NCBI GenBank assembly: GCA_964619815.1
Contig: CAZUGK010000003.1
Coordinates: 8,447-72,446 of the forward strand
Source: BRH-c25 sp964619815
Lineage (GTDB): Bacteria > Bacillota > Clostridia > Lutisporales > Lutisporaceae
DNA: 64,000 nt
Direction: 5' to 3'
Translations under genes and position numbers: made by a program
Notes under the pieces: generated by a model
What the model saw: only the letters and a program-made list of their open reading frames with translations
Told to the model about the DNA's origin: nothing
The model's database searches: none
Shown here: positions 51,611-61,162 of the stretch, piece by piece
Layout of the letters: each line of letters starts with the position of its first letter
Position numbering within the stretch: the first letter of the stretch is position 1

Positions 51611-52609
51611 TTACTTACCCAATATTGTTTTCATTGTCCCATAGTATTCTGACCATATCTTTGTAAAGTCTTCTCTGTTAGCAAAGCCTTCGCGGTCACT
51701 AAGAGCTACGGATTTCTTCCAATCATCCCATTCCTTGGATTGGCAAACCTTTACTGCAGCGGCCTCAAAGGCATTTATAGCCTCTTCAGGTGTACCCTTT
51801 TTTGCAACTATTCCTCTCCATGGTCCGATATATGCGTCATATCCAAGCTCCCCAGTGCTTTCTATATCAGGAACTGTTGAAGCTCTCTTTTCACTGAGTA
51901 TTACAATACCCTTCATATCGCCGGATTCCAGGTAGGCATTTGCATCAAACGGGCTTGTGAGAACCATGTCCACATGGCCGCCGATAACAGCTGCATTTGC
52001 TTCTGCACCGCTTGAGTATGGTACCAACGGTACATCTATTCCGGCTTTTTCAAATAACTGATTTACTGAAACAGCGTCAATACCTGCAACTGACATAAGT
52101 CCGATCTTTGCTTTTCCAGGGTTTGCCTTGGCATATTCCACCAACTCTTTGAAGTTGTTATACGGAACGTTCTTGCCTGCAAGAATGATGTTTGCATCCT
52201 GTACCAATCTTACTACAGGTACTGTTTCGTTTAATATATCAAAGTTAGTTGTCTTATTAACAGCCGCTATAAGGTGGGAAGGAGTATACATTGCGAAGGT
52301 ATATCCGTCAGCAGGCTGCTTGTTGAGGAACTCAGCACCTTTTACACCGGAAGCGCCTTCAACATTATTAATAGTTATCGGAACGCCAAGTTCTTTTTCC
52401 ATTAATGGAGCAAAAGCTCTGATTGTTGTATCAGTTCCGCTTCCAGGTCCGAAAGGAATAACGATTTCGATTTTCCTTTCAAATTTCCATTCTTTTGCTT
52501 CTGATGATGCTCCCGGAGCTGCTGCTTCCTGAGCAGGCTTGGAAGCACAACCTGCAAGTAATGACAGTGTCAGAACTATGCATAGTACCAGTGCTAATTT
52601 CTTTTTCAT
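51611..52609 (-). CDS. tctC: Tripartite tricarboxylate transporter binding protein (TctC, second system)
   Basis: 332 residues, lipoprotein with lipobox LLAGCASK. The Bug/TctC fold is shown by KIEIVIPFGPGSGTDTTIRA and NNVEGASGVKGAEFLNKQPA. The order here is C-B-A, unlike B-A-C at 21-24 kb. The ligand pocket residues cannot be judged by eye; context suggests citrate, aconitate or another tricarboxylate. Confidence 0.92.
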   Translation of the reverse strand: MKKKLALVLCIVLTLSLLAGCASKPAQEAAAPGASSEAKEWKFERKIEIVIPFGPGSGTDTTIRAFAPLMEKELGVPITINNVEGASGVKGAEFLNKQPADGYTFAMYTPSHLIAAVNKTTNFDILNETVPVVRLVQDANIILAGKNVPYNNFKELVEYAKANPGKAKIGLMSVAGIDAVSVNQLFEKAGIDVPLVPYSSGAEANAAVIGGHVDMVLTSPFDANAYLESGDMKGIVILSEKRASTVPDIESTGELGYDAYIGPWRGIVAKKGTPEEAINAFEAAAVKVCQSKEWDDWKKSVALSDREGFANREDFTKIWSEYYGTMKTILGK

Positions 52610-52632
52610 TTGAAAATCCCCCTTTTATTTTT

Positions 52633-53898
52633 TTATAACACACGCGGTATAATATTTACCGCCCGTGGTAACACAATTATTTTTTCGGGCACCTTTTCAA
52701 TGCTTGCCTTTTCAATTGCTGCCTGCAGGTTTGGTGCCCATTCGAGCATCATTTCGTTAAGATCTTCCTCCATAACATTTTCCGAAACGATAATTACCCT
52801 GCCTTTTGTCATTGCTCTCGCATACATAAAGGCTTTGTTGCTTCCGACATTGTAGCCTTCTTTTCTGAACCTTTCAACTACTTCATGAGGAGTTTCCGCC
52901 TCAACCAACCACTGCCGGAATACCCCTTCTCCAATACCGTCCTCTGCATTTGCATTCAGAATATATACACAGCCCGGCCTTCCCAAAGGTTCTGCAACAG
53001 ACAGCGCTTTCTGGGCCTGGTAAAGGTTGGAGTCTCTGGGATAGCCCCCTGGACTGGTGATTACTATATCCGCCAGACCATGAATCTCTACCTCGCTGAC
53101 CTTCTTACAGATTTCCACTCCTTTTGCATGTGCTTCTTCAATTTCCCCGACAACAAATGCAATATCTTGTTTGTGCGGGTCCTGAATTGCATTAACCATA
53201 AACCTTACATTTACCTTTTTTGCAGCCTCCAAAGCCGCCTCATGGAATGGATTTCCATAAATGAAGCCCATTGCCGGCTCAAACGGTCTGATTGGCAGAG
53301 AATGATGTATCTTCAAGGTATCCAGTCCCGCCACACCGGGAACAATACTTTTTCTTCCGCCGCTGTAGCCTGCTGCATGATGCGGTGCAATCAACCCTGT
53401 GGTTATAACAAATGTGCTTTCGACAACTGCTTTATTAACATACAGAGGTAAGCCGGAGGCAGTATTACCCAGAAATATCATGCTCTCCTTGTCTGTACAA
53501 TCGTGTTGAATAACCTTATGCTTTTCTTTATACTCTGCCCCGATGATGTTTGTGATTTCTTCATCAGTGCTTGCTCTATGACTGCCGGCAGCAACGATGA
53601 ATTTTATATTCTCTGCAGGGACTCCAGCAGCAGACAGTCTTTCCATAATTTCCTTAACAATGATCCGATTTGGTCCGGGTCTTGTGTGATCGTTCACTAC
53701 TATCAGAACCTGCTCGTTCCTGCTCACCATGTTCTCTAACCGGTCGGAGCCGATTGGGTTATCCATAGCCTCTTTTAGCAGCTGCTCTGCTGGAGTTGTT
53801 ACCTTTGGGACATCTACATCAATTACCTGCAACTCAATATCATCACTGATGAAAGCCTCTTGTGCAGTTTTTCCGTAGGGAACACTAATTTTCGCCAA
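52633..53898 (-). CDS. LarA-family nickel-dependent racemase-like protein
   Basis: 421 residues of the LarA/DUF2088 family. NDHTRPGPNRIIVKEIMERL, HHAAGYSGGRKSIVPGV and SPGGYPRDSNLYQAQKAL are typical; the His-Lys set that holds the nickel-pincer cofactor is present in these stretches. LarA racemises lactate; many homologues act on other 2-hydroxyacids. No larB, larC or larE cofactor genes are in the window. In a citrate region it might invert malate, tartrate or a hydroxyacid derived from the imported substrate. Confidence 0.85.
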   Translation of the reverse strand: MAKISVPYGKTAQEAFISDDIELQVIDVDVPKVTTPAEQLLKEAMDNPIGSDRLENMVSRNEQVLIVVNDHTRPGPNRIIVKEIMERLSAAGVPAENIKFIVAAGSHRASTDEEITNIIGAEYKEKHKVIQHDCTDKESMIFLGNTASGLPLYVNKAVVESTFVITTGLIAPHHAAGYSGGRKSIVPGVAGLDTLKIHHSLPIRPFEPAMGFIYGNPFHEAALEAAKKVNVRFMVNAIQDPHKQDIAFVVGEIEEAHAKGVEICKKVSEVEIHGLADIVITSPGGYPRDSNLYQAQKALSVAEPLGRPGCVYILNANAEDGIGEGVFRQWLVEAETPHEVVERFRKEGYNVGSNKAFMYARAMTKGRVIIVSENVMEEDLNEMMLEWAPNLQAAIEKASIEKVPEKIIVLPRAVNIIPRVL

Positions 53899-53947
53899 TA
53901 AACATCACTCCTCTCCCTCAACACGTTTTCCCGATAAAGCTTTAATT

Positions 53948-55486
53948 TTATACCTGCTTTATCACATCAATCACACTGCTGTCACGGTAATAAACCAAGC
54001 CTACAATTTTCTCCTTGTACGAAATTGCCTTTGGCTTACCCGTTATTTTCTCTGCTGTCCTTTTTAATTCCTCAATAGTGCTAAGCTCAATACCAGCTGA
54101 AGTCAACCTGTCAATCAGATCCTGGCGCAGCGGATTAACTGCCACACCATATTCTGTAACAAATACATCTACTGTATTGCCTGGAGTTATAATTGTATTT
54201 ACTCTATCAAGGATTGTCGGTATTCTCCCTCTAACAAGCGGCGCCACAACAATAGTCAGCTTTGCTCCGGAGGCAGTATCCGGATGTCCCCCGATAGCGC
54301 CTCTGATAACTCCATCTGACCCTGTCAGTACATTTACGTTATAATCCGCATCAATTTCCAGGGCACTTAATACGACCATATCCAGCTGTTCCACCGCCGA
54401 TCCCTCCAAGCCGGGGCCTGCGTAATGATGACCGCTTACTTCACAATGAAACGGGTTTTCTCTTATGCTTCTGGCAGCTTCAAGATCGAAATCCTGAACA
54501 TCCAGAAGCTTTTTTATCAATCCCTCCTCATGAAGCTTGACCATCGCACCGGTAATTCCACCCAGCGCGAAATCTGCCTTAATAGCTTTATTCAGCATTT
54601 TCTCCCTCAGGAACCTTGTTACTGCGAGTGCTGCACCCCCGGTCCCCGTTTGGAAAGAAAAGCCTTCTTTGAAATATCCTGAGTTTTCCATTATATCAGC
54701 AGCCGATTTTGCTATTTTTAATTCTCTCGGGTTGGTTGTAAATCTGGTTGCACCGCTTGAAATACCTTTTGGATTACCTATTTCATCCACTTTTACAATA
54801 AAATCTACATCAATTTCCGGGATGGCACAAGGGGTATTCGGATAGGCAACAATATTATTCGTAAGAATTATTGTCTTGTCTGCATAATGCGCATCTACCA
54901 TAGCATATCCCAAGGATCCGCAATCGTAAGAATTATCACCGTCTCTGTTATAACCGTTGGAATTTCCCGCGCAGTCACATGCCGGTACACCAAGAAACGC
55001 AACATCTATTTTCAGTTTTCCGGAGGCTATGGCATAAGCCCTGCCGCCATGGGAGCGAAAAACCACCGGTGAATCCATCAATCCATTTGAAATAGCATTA
55101 GCAAGCTCTCCTCGGAGACCACTTGTCTCTATACGCTTTACTACACCGTTTTTTATATGCTCAATCATCGGCTCATGACAGTCAGTTAATGAGCTGGCTG
55201 CTACAACCAAATCCTTATAGCCCATCCTGGCAAGTGTATCAATGACCATATTTACTATGTAGTCACCATTACGGAAGTGGTGGTGAAATGATATTGTCAT
55301 TCCATCTTTGAGTCCGGACATTTCAACTGCCTTTTCCAAAGACTCCGCTATTTTTTTTCTACGCCCTTCCGGAGCTTTAAGCTCCTCCTCCAAGGCTGTC
55401 CCTCCGTTGCGTTTACCGTCAAATGCTTTCAACTGTCCTATCCCTTCTATGTATTCCGGGAACTCAACCCCTAGTATGTTTCTCAT
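53948..55486 (-). CDS. citF: Citrate lyase alpha subunit CitF
   Basis: 512 residues from ATG 55484-55486 (GGGGGG upstream). This subunit moves the acyl carrier thioester from acetyl to citryl. Typical blocks: TISFHHHFRNGDYIVNMVID, GTGGAALAVTRFLREKMLNK and TVDVFVTEYGVAVNPLRQDL. Order citD-citE-citF is the canonical one. A GATAAAGC/GCTTTATC hairpin (53933-53963) overlaps its 3' end. Confidence 0.95.
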   Translation of the reverse strand: MRNILGVEFPEYIEGIGQLKAFDGKRNGGTALEEELKAPEGRRKKIAESLEKAVEMSGLKDGMTISFHHHFRNGDYIVNMVIDTLARMGYKDLVVAASSLTDCHEPMIEHIKNGVVKRIETSGLRGELANAISNGLMDSPVVFRSHGGRAYAIASGKLKIDVAFLGVPACDCAGNSNGYNRDGDNSYDCGSLGYAMVDAHYADKTIILTNNIVAYPNTPCAIPEIDVDFIVKVDEIGNPKGISSGATRFTTNPRELKIAKSAADIMENSGYFKEGFSFQTGTGGAALAVTRFLREKMLNKAIKADFALGGITGAMVKLHEEGLIKKLLDVQDFDLEAARSIRENPFHCEVSGHHYAGPGLEGSAVEQLDMVVLSALEIDADYNVNVLTGSDGVIRGAIGGHPDTASGAKLTIVVAPLVRGRIPTILDRVNTIITPGNTVDVFVTEYGVAVNPLRQDLIDRLTSAGIELSTIEELKRTAEKITGKPKAISYKEKIVGLVYYRDSSVIDVIKQV

Positions 55487-55499
55487 AAAGCATTCCCCC

Positions 55500-56396
55500 C
55501 TACACTCTTTTATAAATGCCGGCTGCTTCTGCAAGCTCAAGTATACGTTCTGCTCTGATTACTACCGGCTTATCAATCATCTTGCCATTGAGGCTGATTA
55601 CCCCAAGGCCTTTTGATTCAGCTTCTTTTAGTGCTTCGATTACTCTCTCAGCATGGTCAATTTCCTTTTGTGTGGGGGTGAATATCTCTATTACAGGTGC
55701 GATTTGCCTTGGGTTAAGCACTGACTTTCCGTCGAATCCCAAGTCTTTTATAAGCTGAACCTCCTTGCGGAAGCCCTCTTCGTCGTTTATATCGGAAAAT
55801 ACCGTATCCAGTGCCGCTATACCTGCCGCTCTGGCAGCTATTACAATCTGTGATCTCGCTGCGAAAAGCTCTACTCCTGAGGCAGTTCTTTTAGTCTTGA
55901 GATCAGTTACATAATCCTCTGCACCCAGTGCTATACCTATCAGGCGGTTGCTTGCCACTGCTATGGAGTATGCATTAATTACCCCCAACGCACTCTCTAT
56001 GGCAGCCATCATGCCTGTACTGCCCACCTCAATGCCGTATTTCCTTTCACACTCGGTAATATAGTTGTCCACATCAATAATATCCTGTGCTGTTTCAGAT
56101 TTCGGAAGTCTTATTACATTTATACCGGCTCTTACCATAGCATCGATATCTGCCTTACCGAATTCAGTATCCAGCGGATTTATTCTAACAACCCTCTCCA
56201 CATTTCCATAGTTCAAGGTGGTCAAAGCATTGTAAACGAGAAATCGCGCTGCATCCTTCTCTGCCAGCTTTACTGAGTCCTCCAGGTCAAACATCAATGA
56301 GTCGGCGCCATACAGGTGCGCATCCTTCATCAAACCCGGATTATTCCCCGGTACAAACATCATTGTTCTTCTAAGTCTAACTTTTTGAAATGCCAT
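55500..56396 (-). CDS. citE: Citrate lyase beta subunit CitE
   Basis: 298 residues, HpcH/HpaI-type barrel that cleaves citryl-ACP to oxaloacetate and acetyl-ACP. RTMMFVPGNNPGLMKDAHLY, SLMFDLEDSVKLAEKDAARF (metal Glu/Asp) and VRINPLDTEFGKADIDAMVR are conserved. ATG 56394-56396 follows GGGGTGAG; it begins just after the citD stop. Confidence 0.95.
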   Translation of the reverse strand: MAFQKVRLRRTMMFVPGNNPGLMKDAHLYGADSLMFDLEDSVKLAEKDAARFLVYNALTTLNYGNVERVVRINPLDTEFGKADIDAMVRAGINVIRLPKSETAQDIIDVDNYITECERKYGIEVGSTGMMAAIESALGVINAYSIAVASNRLIGIALGAEDYVTDLKTKRTASGVELFAARSQIVIAARAAGIAALDTVFSDINDEEGFRKEVQLIKDLGFDGKSVLNPRQIAPVIEIFTPTQKEIDHAERVIEALKEAESKGLGVISLNGKMIDKPVVIRAERILELAEAAGIYKRV

Positions 56397-56397
56397 A

Positions 56398-56685
56398 TTA
56401 CTCACCCCATTTATAGTCTGTATACCCGGTTGCTCTATAGTAAGCTGCCAGGACTCTTGCCTTTATTGTGCAATCCAATGCCCCTCTGTCATTTGCAGCT
56501 ACCTTTACATCTTTTGCACCCAGGTTTAAAAGGGCTTGTGTTATAACCTCTCTTATCTGTTCCCCAAACTGTTTTTCAACAATGCTTCTTAGGTCGATTT
56601 CTATGCCTTTTTCGCCCTGTCCAAGGGTTATCATAATGTCACCGGACTCAAGTGTACCAGCAGAAGCAGTGTTTTTTATTTGCAT
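56398..56685 (-). CDS. citD: Citrate lyase acyl carrier protein CitD
   Basis: 95 residues. IKNTASAGTLESGDIMITLG contains the serine that carries the phosphoribosyl-dephospho-CoA group. ATG 56683-56685 gives the canonical family start. It is the first gene of citDEF; the 90-base gap before it (56704-56793) separates it from the aconitase gene. CitC, the acetate:citrate-lyase ligase, is not seen in the window. Confidence 0.93.
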   Translation of the reverse strand: MQIKNTASAGTLESGDIMITLGQGEKGIEIDLRSIVEKQFGEQIREVITQALLNLGAKDVKVAANDRGALDCTIKARVLAAYYRATGYTDYKWGE

Positions 56686-56793
56686 GGCTACACGACCTTT
56701 CAATTAAGTTACTTTATGTTCTTTCATATATATAATTTAAGACATTTTCTATCAATCAGAAAACGCAGGGATTATTCCTGTACCTCAAATTAT

Positions 56794-58727
56794 TTACTTA
56801 TCTAGTCTGTTTTTATTTTGAACGAATCTGAGCTGTCCTCCGGCAATAATCAATTCCACTTCTCTGTCGGTCAGCTCTGCGATTACTTCAAAAGAATTAT
56901 TTTTTGTTTTGTTTAGGACTTTAAGGCGCTTGTTTCTGCTTTGAAGGATTATGTCCTCTATAAATAGCACATCGCCCTGTTCAATACTGTCATAATCATT
57001 GATATTTGAGAAAACAAGCGGCAACACACCATGATTTACAAGGTTGTTTTTATGAATCCGCGCCATGGATTTAGCAATTACTGCCTTAATGCCAAGAAAC
57101 ATTGGAGCAATNNNNNNNNNNAACCCTGTCCGTAATTATCCCCTCCAATTATTATGCCTTTTCCATATTCCTTTGCTCTTAGGTGGAAGCCGGGATCAAT
57201 CCGACCGAATGTAATTTGGCTGATAGCCGGAATATTGGAACGCAAGGCAGAAAATTGTGCATTAGCAGGAATAATATCATCTGTAGTGATATTATCTCCA
57301 TACTTGGCAACGACCCTTGCCTCAAGCAGTTCATCCATAGAATCATTGACCGGCATTGGCTTAATGTTAGGTCCCCTTACAATTTCAACCTTCCCTGCTG
57401 ATTCTGCCGGTTTTATTATCATATTATCATCGATAATATATTTTTCCGGCTCCTCTATACTTTCAAGGATGACTGGATCTATAACAGCTCTGGGATCTGT
57501 AATATAACCGGTTAATGCTGTAGCTGCAGCAACCTCAGGACTTGCAAGGTAAAGATAGGCATCCATTGTGCCGCCTCTGCCTTTGAAATTTCTGTTGGAG
57601 GTCCTCAGTGAAATACCTCCTGTACTCGGAGCCTGCCCAATACCGACACATGGACCGCAGCCGCACTCCAACACCCTTGCCCCTGAGGCAACAAGCCTGG
57701 ATATGATTCCATCCCTTAGAAGCATGCTGAATACCTGACGGCTTCCTGGAGCAATACTGAGACTGACATTTTCATTAACTACCTTGTTTTCCATAATCTT
57801 TGCCACTTTTGCAAAGTCAGTATATGAGGCATTAGTACAGCTTCCGATAAAGACTTGATTTACCTTTACCTTCTTAAGCTCAGAAGCCTTCACTACATTA
57901 TCAGGCATATCAGGCTGGGCGACCAGAGGCTCCAGCACATCCATATCTATTTCCAGGACTTCATCATATTCCGCATTTTTGTCTGGATAAAGCGCAATCC
58001 AATCCTTTTCTCTGTTTTGGTTGACAAAGAACCGATGAACCTGCTCATCACTAGGAAATATGGAAGTTGTTGCGCCTAATTCTGCACCCATATTGGCAAT
58101 AGTAGACCGGTCAAAAACACTCAGATATTTAAGACCCTCGCCGGTATACTCAAAAACCTTGCCCACCCCGCCTTTTACAGTAAGCCTTCTCAGCATTTCC
58201 AGAATTACGTCCTTCGCAGATACTCCACCCTTTAGTCTACCTTTCAGGTTCACATTTACAACATATGGCATCTTTATAAAAATCGGTTCACCCGCCATGG
58301 CCATAGCTACATCCAAGCCGCCCGCGCCGATGGAAAGCATACCTATAGCTCCACCGGTAGGCGTATGACTGTCTGATCCAAGCAAGGTTTTGCCTGGTAT
58401 GCCAAAACGTTCAAAATGTACTGTGTGGCAAATACCATTACCGGCTCTTGAGAGATACAGTCCGTACTTTTTAGCTATTGATTGAAGATAAAGATGGTCA
58501 TCAGGATTTTTGTTATCTGCATAAAGAAGATTATGATCAATATAGCTTACTGACTTTTCTGTCTTTACTCTTGGAATATCTAGTGTTTCGAAAGCAAGGT
58601 ATGCTTGTGTTCCTGTAACATCGTGTGTAAGCGTATGATCAATTCTTATAGCGACCTCTTCGCCTGGAGACATACTTCCGGAGATAAAATGGCTCTCTAT
58701 GATTTTTCTTGTAATGCTTTTATTCAT
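56794..58727 (-). CDS. Aconitate hydratase, interrupted by an assembly gap
   Basis: Fe-S hydratase interconverting citrate, cis-aconitate and isocitrate; about 640-650 residues in all. ATG 58725-58727 follows AGGTGA. Cluster cysteines: VFIGSCTNASYTDF and LECGCGPCVGIGQAPSTGG; substrate motif GSDSHTPTGGAIG. The frame reaches GGDNYGQG, then 10 N, then resumes in another frame with APMFLGIKAVIAKSMARIHK. The missing piece is the conserved Ser-Ser-Arg-Glu-His active-site stretch, about 20 bases; the frame change is an artefact of the placeholder length. This monomeric type, swivel domain at the C-terminus, is typical of clostridia and archaea. Confidence 0.92.
57112..57121. other. Assembly gap (10 N) inside aconitase
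   Basis: Placeholder for about 20 bases that should encode the conserved active-site serine-arginine stretch; breaks the frame artificially. Confidence 0.95.
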
Positions 58728-58736
58728 ACTCTTCAC

Positions 58737-61034
58737 CTAGGATTTATAGAAGTTAATCAAGCAGCCTGCTGCTATTATACTCTTTTCATCCTTTGTCAGA
58801 TCACCTACGGAAAGAATAAATTCAGTGACCATATCGCCAATTACATAGGCTTTTATCTCAGACCTGCCCTCAAGAATTGCATTCTTCAAATCAGGTATGA
58901 ACACATAATCATCCTTCTTAAACACAGGCTCTTCCTTTACAATAAACGGAACCATACCCCAATTAATCAGGTTGGATCTGTAACGCTTTGTAGCATATTC
59001 CTTAGCAAGGTTTGCCCATGCGCCAATTACCCGCTGGCAAGAGGCCGCCTGTTCCCTTGCTGAGCCATCCCCAGGTCTGTTTGCATAAATTGTACTGCCT
59101 ATTCCTACCTTTTGGGGATCTATGCTCTCAAAACCTTTTATTGTTCTTATCTTCTCGTATACTTTCCTGATTTCATCAGAGGTTAAGCTTGGATCCCCGC
59201 CATTTCCCCTTTCAATTTCATGTTTTTGTACGTCCTTTGTCTTTCCGACATATGAAGGATCCTTTCTGCCAAGAGTAAATTCAGCAAGCCTGAGCGGATT
59301 CGACCTGAAGGAAGAGGTTTCTCCGGATGGAATCAACTCATCAGTTGTAGTTACAGGGTCTGTGATATAAGTTACAACCTTTAGCAGTAAATCCTCAGTC
59401 AGGCTTGGTATTTGCGGCCAGTCCTTTATATTCGGACCAAACTTAAGCTCTTCAGATGCATCTGCCCTTCCGACATTATACAATACGCGTTTGTCATATA
59501 TGCTCCTGTTAAAATAATACTTCGGTTTTGTATAGTCCACATCTATTTCTGTTGCTGCCGTAAGTTTTCCGCCGTTGATTGCCGTAGCGGCAATAGAACG
59601 TGCGTCCATTAATGCAACGGAGGAAAGCTGCCCTTCCGTTGGCTTTGAACCTTCCCTGTTAGGAAAGTTTCTGGTGGCATGTCTTATAGAAAACTCCTGG
59701 TTGGCTGGTGTATCACCGGCTCCGAAGCATGGACCGCAGAATGCTTCCCGCACTATTACCCCTGCACTCATCAGCTTCTCAATAGTACCATTCTTGACAA
59801 GCTCCATATAAATAGGCTGGCTGCCCGGATAAACACTCATTTTGAATGTTCCGTTACCGATGGACTTTCCATCCATAATGTCGGCCACATCAACGATATT
59901 GTCGTAAGTACCACCAGAGCAACCCGCTATAATTGCCTGATCAACATAGATTTCCCCATTTCTCACCTTACCGGTAAGATCAAATTTCAGGTTAGGAACA
60001 TCAAACTGCTTAAGACCTTCAGTCTGAACTTTGTGCAAAATGTCAAGTGCATTTGCCTTGAGCTCCTCAATAGTATATATGTTGCTTGGATGGAAAGGCA
60101 TTGCTATGGTTGGCTTAATAGTGGAAAGGTCTACGTAGACCAGACCGTCATAGTATGCAATTTCCTGTGGTTCGAGCTTTGCATAATCCTCTGCCCTTCC
60201 GTGTATTTCGTAAAACTCCCTGACTTTGCTGTCTGTACACCATATGGAGCTCCAGCAGGTGGTTTCTGTGGTCATGACATCTATGCCGTTTCTGTATTCG
60301 ACATCAAGATTGGCAATGCCATCCCCAACGAACTCCATGACCTTATTTTTAACATACCCATTTTTGTACACACTACCTATTATTGTGAGTGCAATGTCTT
60401 GCGGTCCGACTCCTTTCTGAGGCTTTCCCGTGAGGTATATGGCTATTACTCCGGGCCTTTTCAGATCATAGCTTCTGCCGACAAGCTGCTTTGCAAGCTC
60501 TCCTCCGCCTTCCCCTACTGCCATTGTCCCCAATGCACCGTATCTTGTATGGCTGTCGGAGCCAAGTATCATTCTGCCGCACTTACTCATCATTTCCCTG
60601 TTATAGGAATGAATAACTGCAATATTGGGTGGTACATATACTCCACCATACTTTTTTGCAGCAGAAAGGGCAAACATGTGGTCATCTTCGTTTATTGTCC
60701 CACCTACAGCACAAAGACTGTTATGGCAGTTAGTCATAACAAACGGAACCGGAAATTCTGTCATACCGCTTGCTCTGGCAGTCTGAATTATACCAACATA
60801 AGTGATGTCATGGGCAGTTAAAACGTCAAACTTTATTTTAAGATTGTTGTCATCATTGGAGGTATTATGACTTTTTATAATTGAATATGCAATAGTTCCT
60901 TCTTTTGCCTGCTCCCTTGTTACTTCCCTGCCGGTTCTGTTTTTAATTGCGGCAGAAGCGTTTATGTCGTCTGCTATTATTTCTTTTCCTTTTAGAAGAT
61001 AAACACCGGTATCGTAAAGTTTAACCATCAGCAT
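58737..61034 (-). CDS. Second aconitase-family hydratase (YbhJ-like)
   Basis: About 765 residues, longer than the neighbouring aconitase and nearer in size to the uncharacterised YbhJ group. Cluster cysteines occur in IIAGCSGGTYDNIVD and REAFCGPCFGAGDTPA; the sequence GSDSHTRYGALGTMAVGEGG holds substrate-binding residues, and the usual C-terminal Arg region reads RPGDGSAREQAASCQRVIG. ATG choice (61032-61034 or 61026-61028) is open; AAAGG is just upstream. Nine bases separate it from aconitase. It may handle a different aconitate stereoisomer or a methylated analogue. Confidence 0.85.
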   Translation of the reverse strand: MLMVKLYDTGVYLLKGKEIIADDINASAAIKNRTGREVTREQAKEGTIAYSIIKSHNTSNDDNNLKIKFDVLTAHDITYVGIIQTARASGMTEFPVPFVMTNCHNSLCAVGGTINEDDHMFALSAAKKYGGVYVPPNIAVIHSYNREMMSKCGRMILGSDSHTRYGALGTMAVGEGGGELAKQLVGRSYDLKRPGVIAIYLTGKPQKGVGPQDIALTIIGSVYKNGYVKNKVMEFVGDGIANLDVEYRNGIDVMTTETTCWSSIWCTDSKVREFYEIHGRAEDYAKLEPQEIAYYDGLVYVDLSTIKPTIAMPFHPSNIYTIEELKANALDILHKVQTEGLKQFDVPNLKFDLTGKVRNGEIYVDQAIIAGCSGGTYDNIVDVADIMDGKSIGNGTFKMSVYPGSQPIYMELVKNGTIEKLMSAGVIVREAFCGPCFGAGDTPANQEFSIRHATRNFPNREGSKPTEGQLSSVALMDARSIAATAINGGKLTAATEIDVDYTKPKYYFNRSIYDKRVLYNVGRADASEELKFGPNIKDWPQIPSLTEDLLLKVVTYITDPVTTTDELIPSGETSSFRSNPLRLAEFTLGRKDPSYVGKTKDVQKHEIERGNGGDPSLTSDEIRKVYEKIRTIKGFESIDPQKVGIGSTIYANRPGDGSAREQAASCQRVIGAWANLAKEYATKRYRSNLINWGMVPFIVKEEPVFKKDDYVFIPDLKNAILEGRSEIKAYVIGDMVTEFILSVGDLTKDEKSIIAAGCLINFYKS

Positions 61035-61162
61035 ACAACCTTTCATTTAAATATAGTAAATATATTATATAAGAGTATATATTTCTGATCCTCTCTTATA
61101 AAGACATACCCTTCCATCTTAAAAGACACTGCAAGTAATTGCTTGTTTACATATGGAGCCGG

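Noticed and set aside
56794..57102. Separate 102-residue gene (aconitase small-subunit-like)
   Set aside because: It is the C-terminal part of the same aconitase. Only the 10-N placeholder and its wrong length split the frame; the sequence resumes exactly where the conserved active-site stretch would end.
59679..60821. 380-codon open frame on the plus strand
   Set aside because: It is antisense to the second aconitase-family gene, which has intact cluster motifs. The frame has no ribosome binding site and a Cys/His/Tyr-rich composition typical of a shadow frame.
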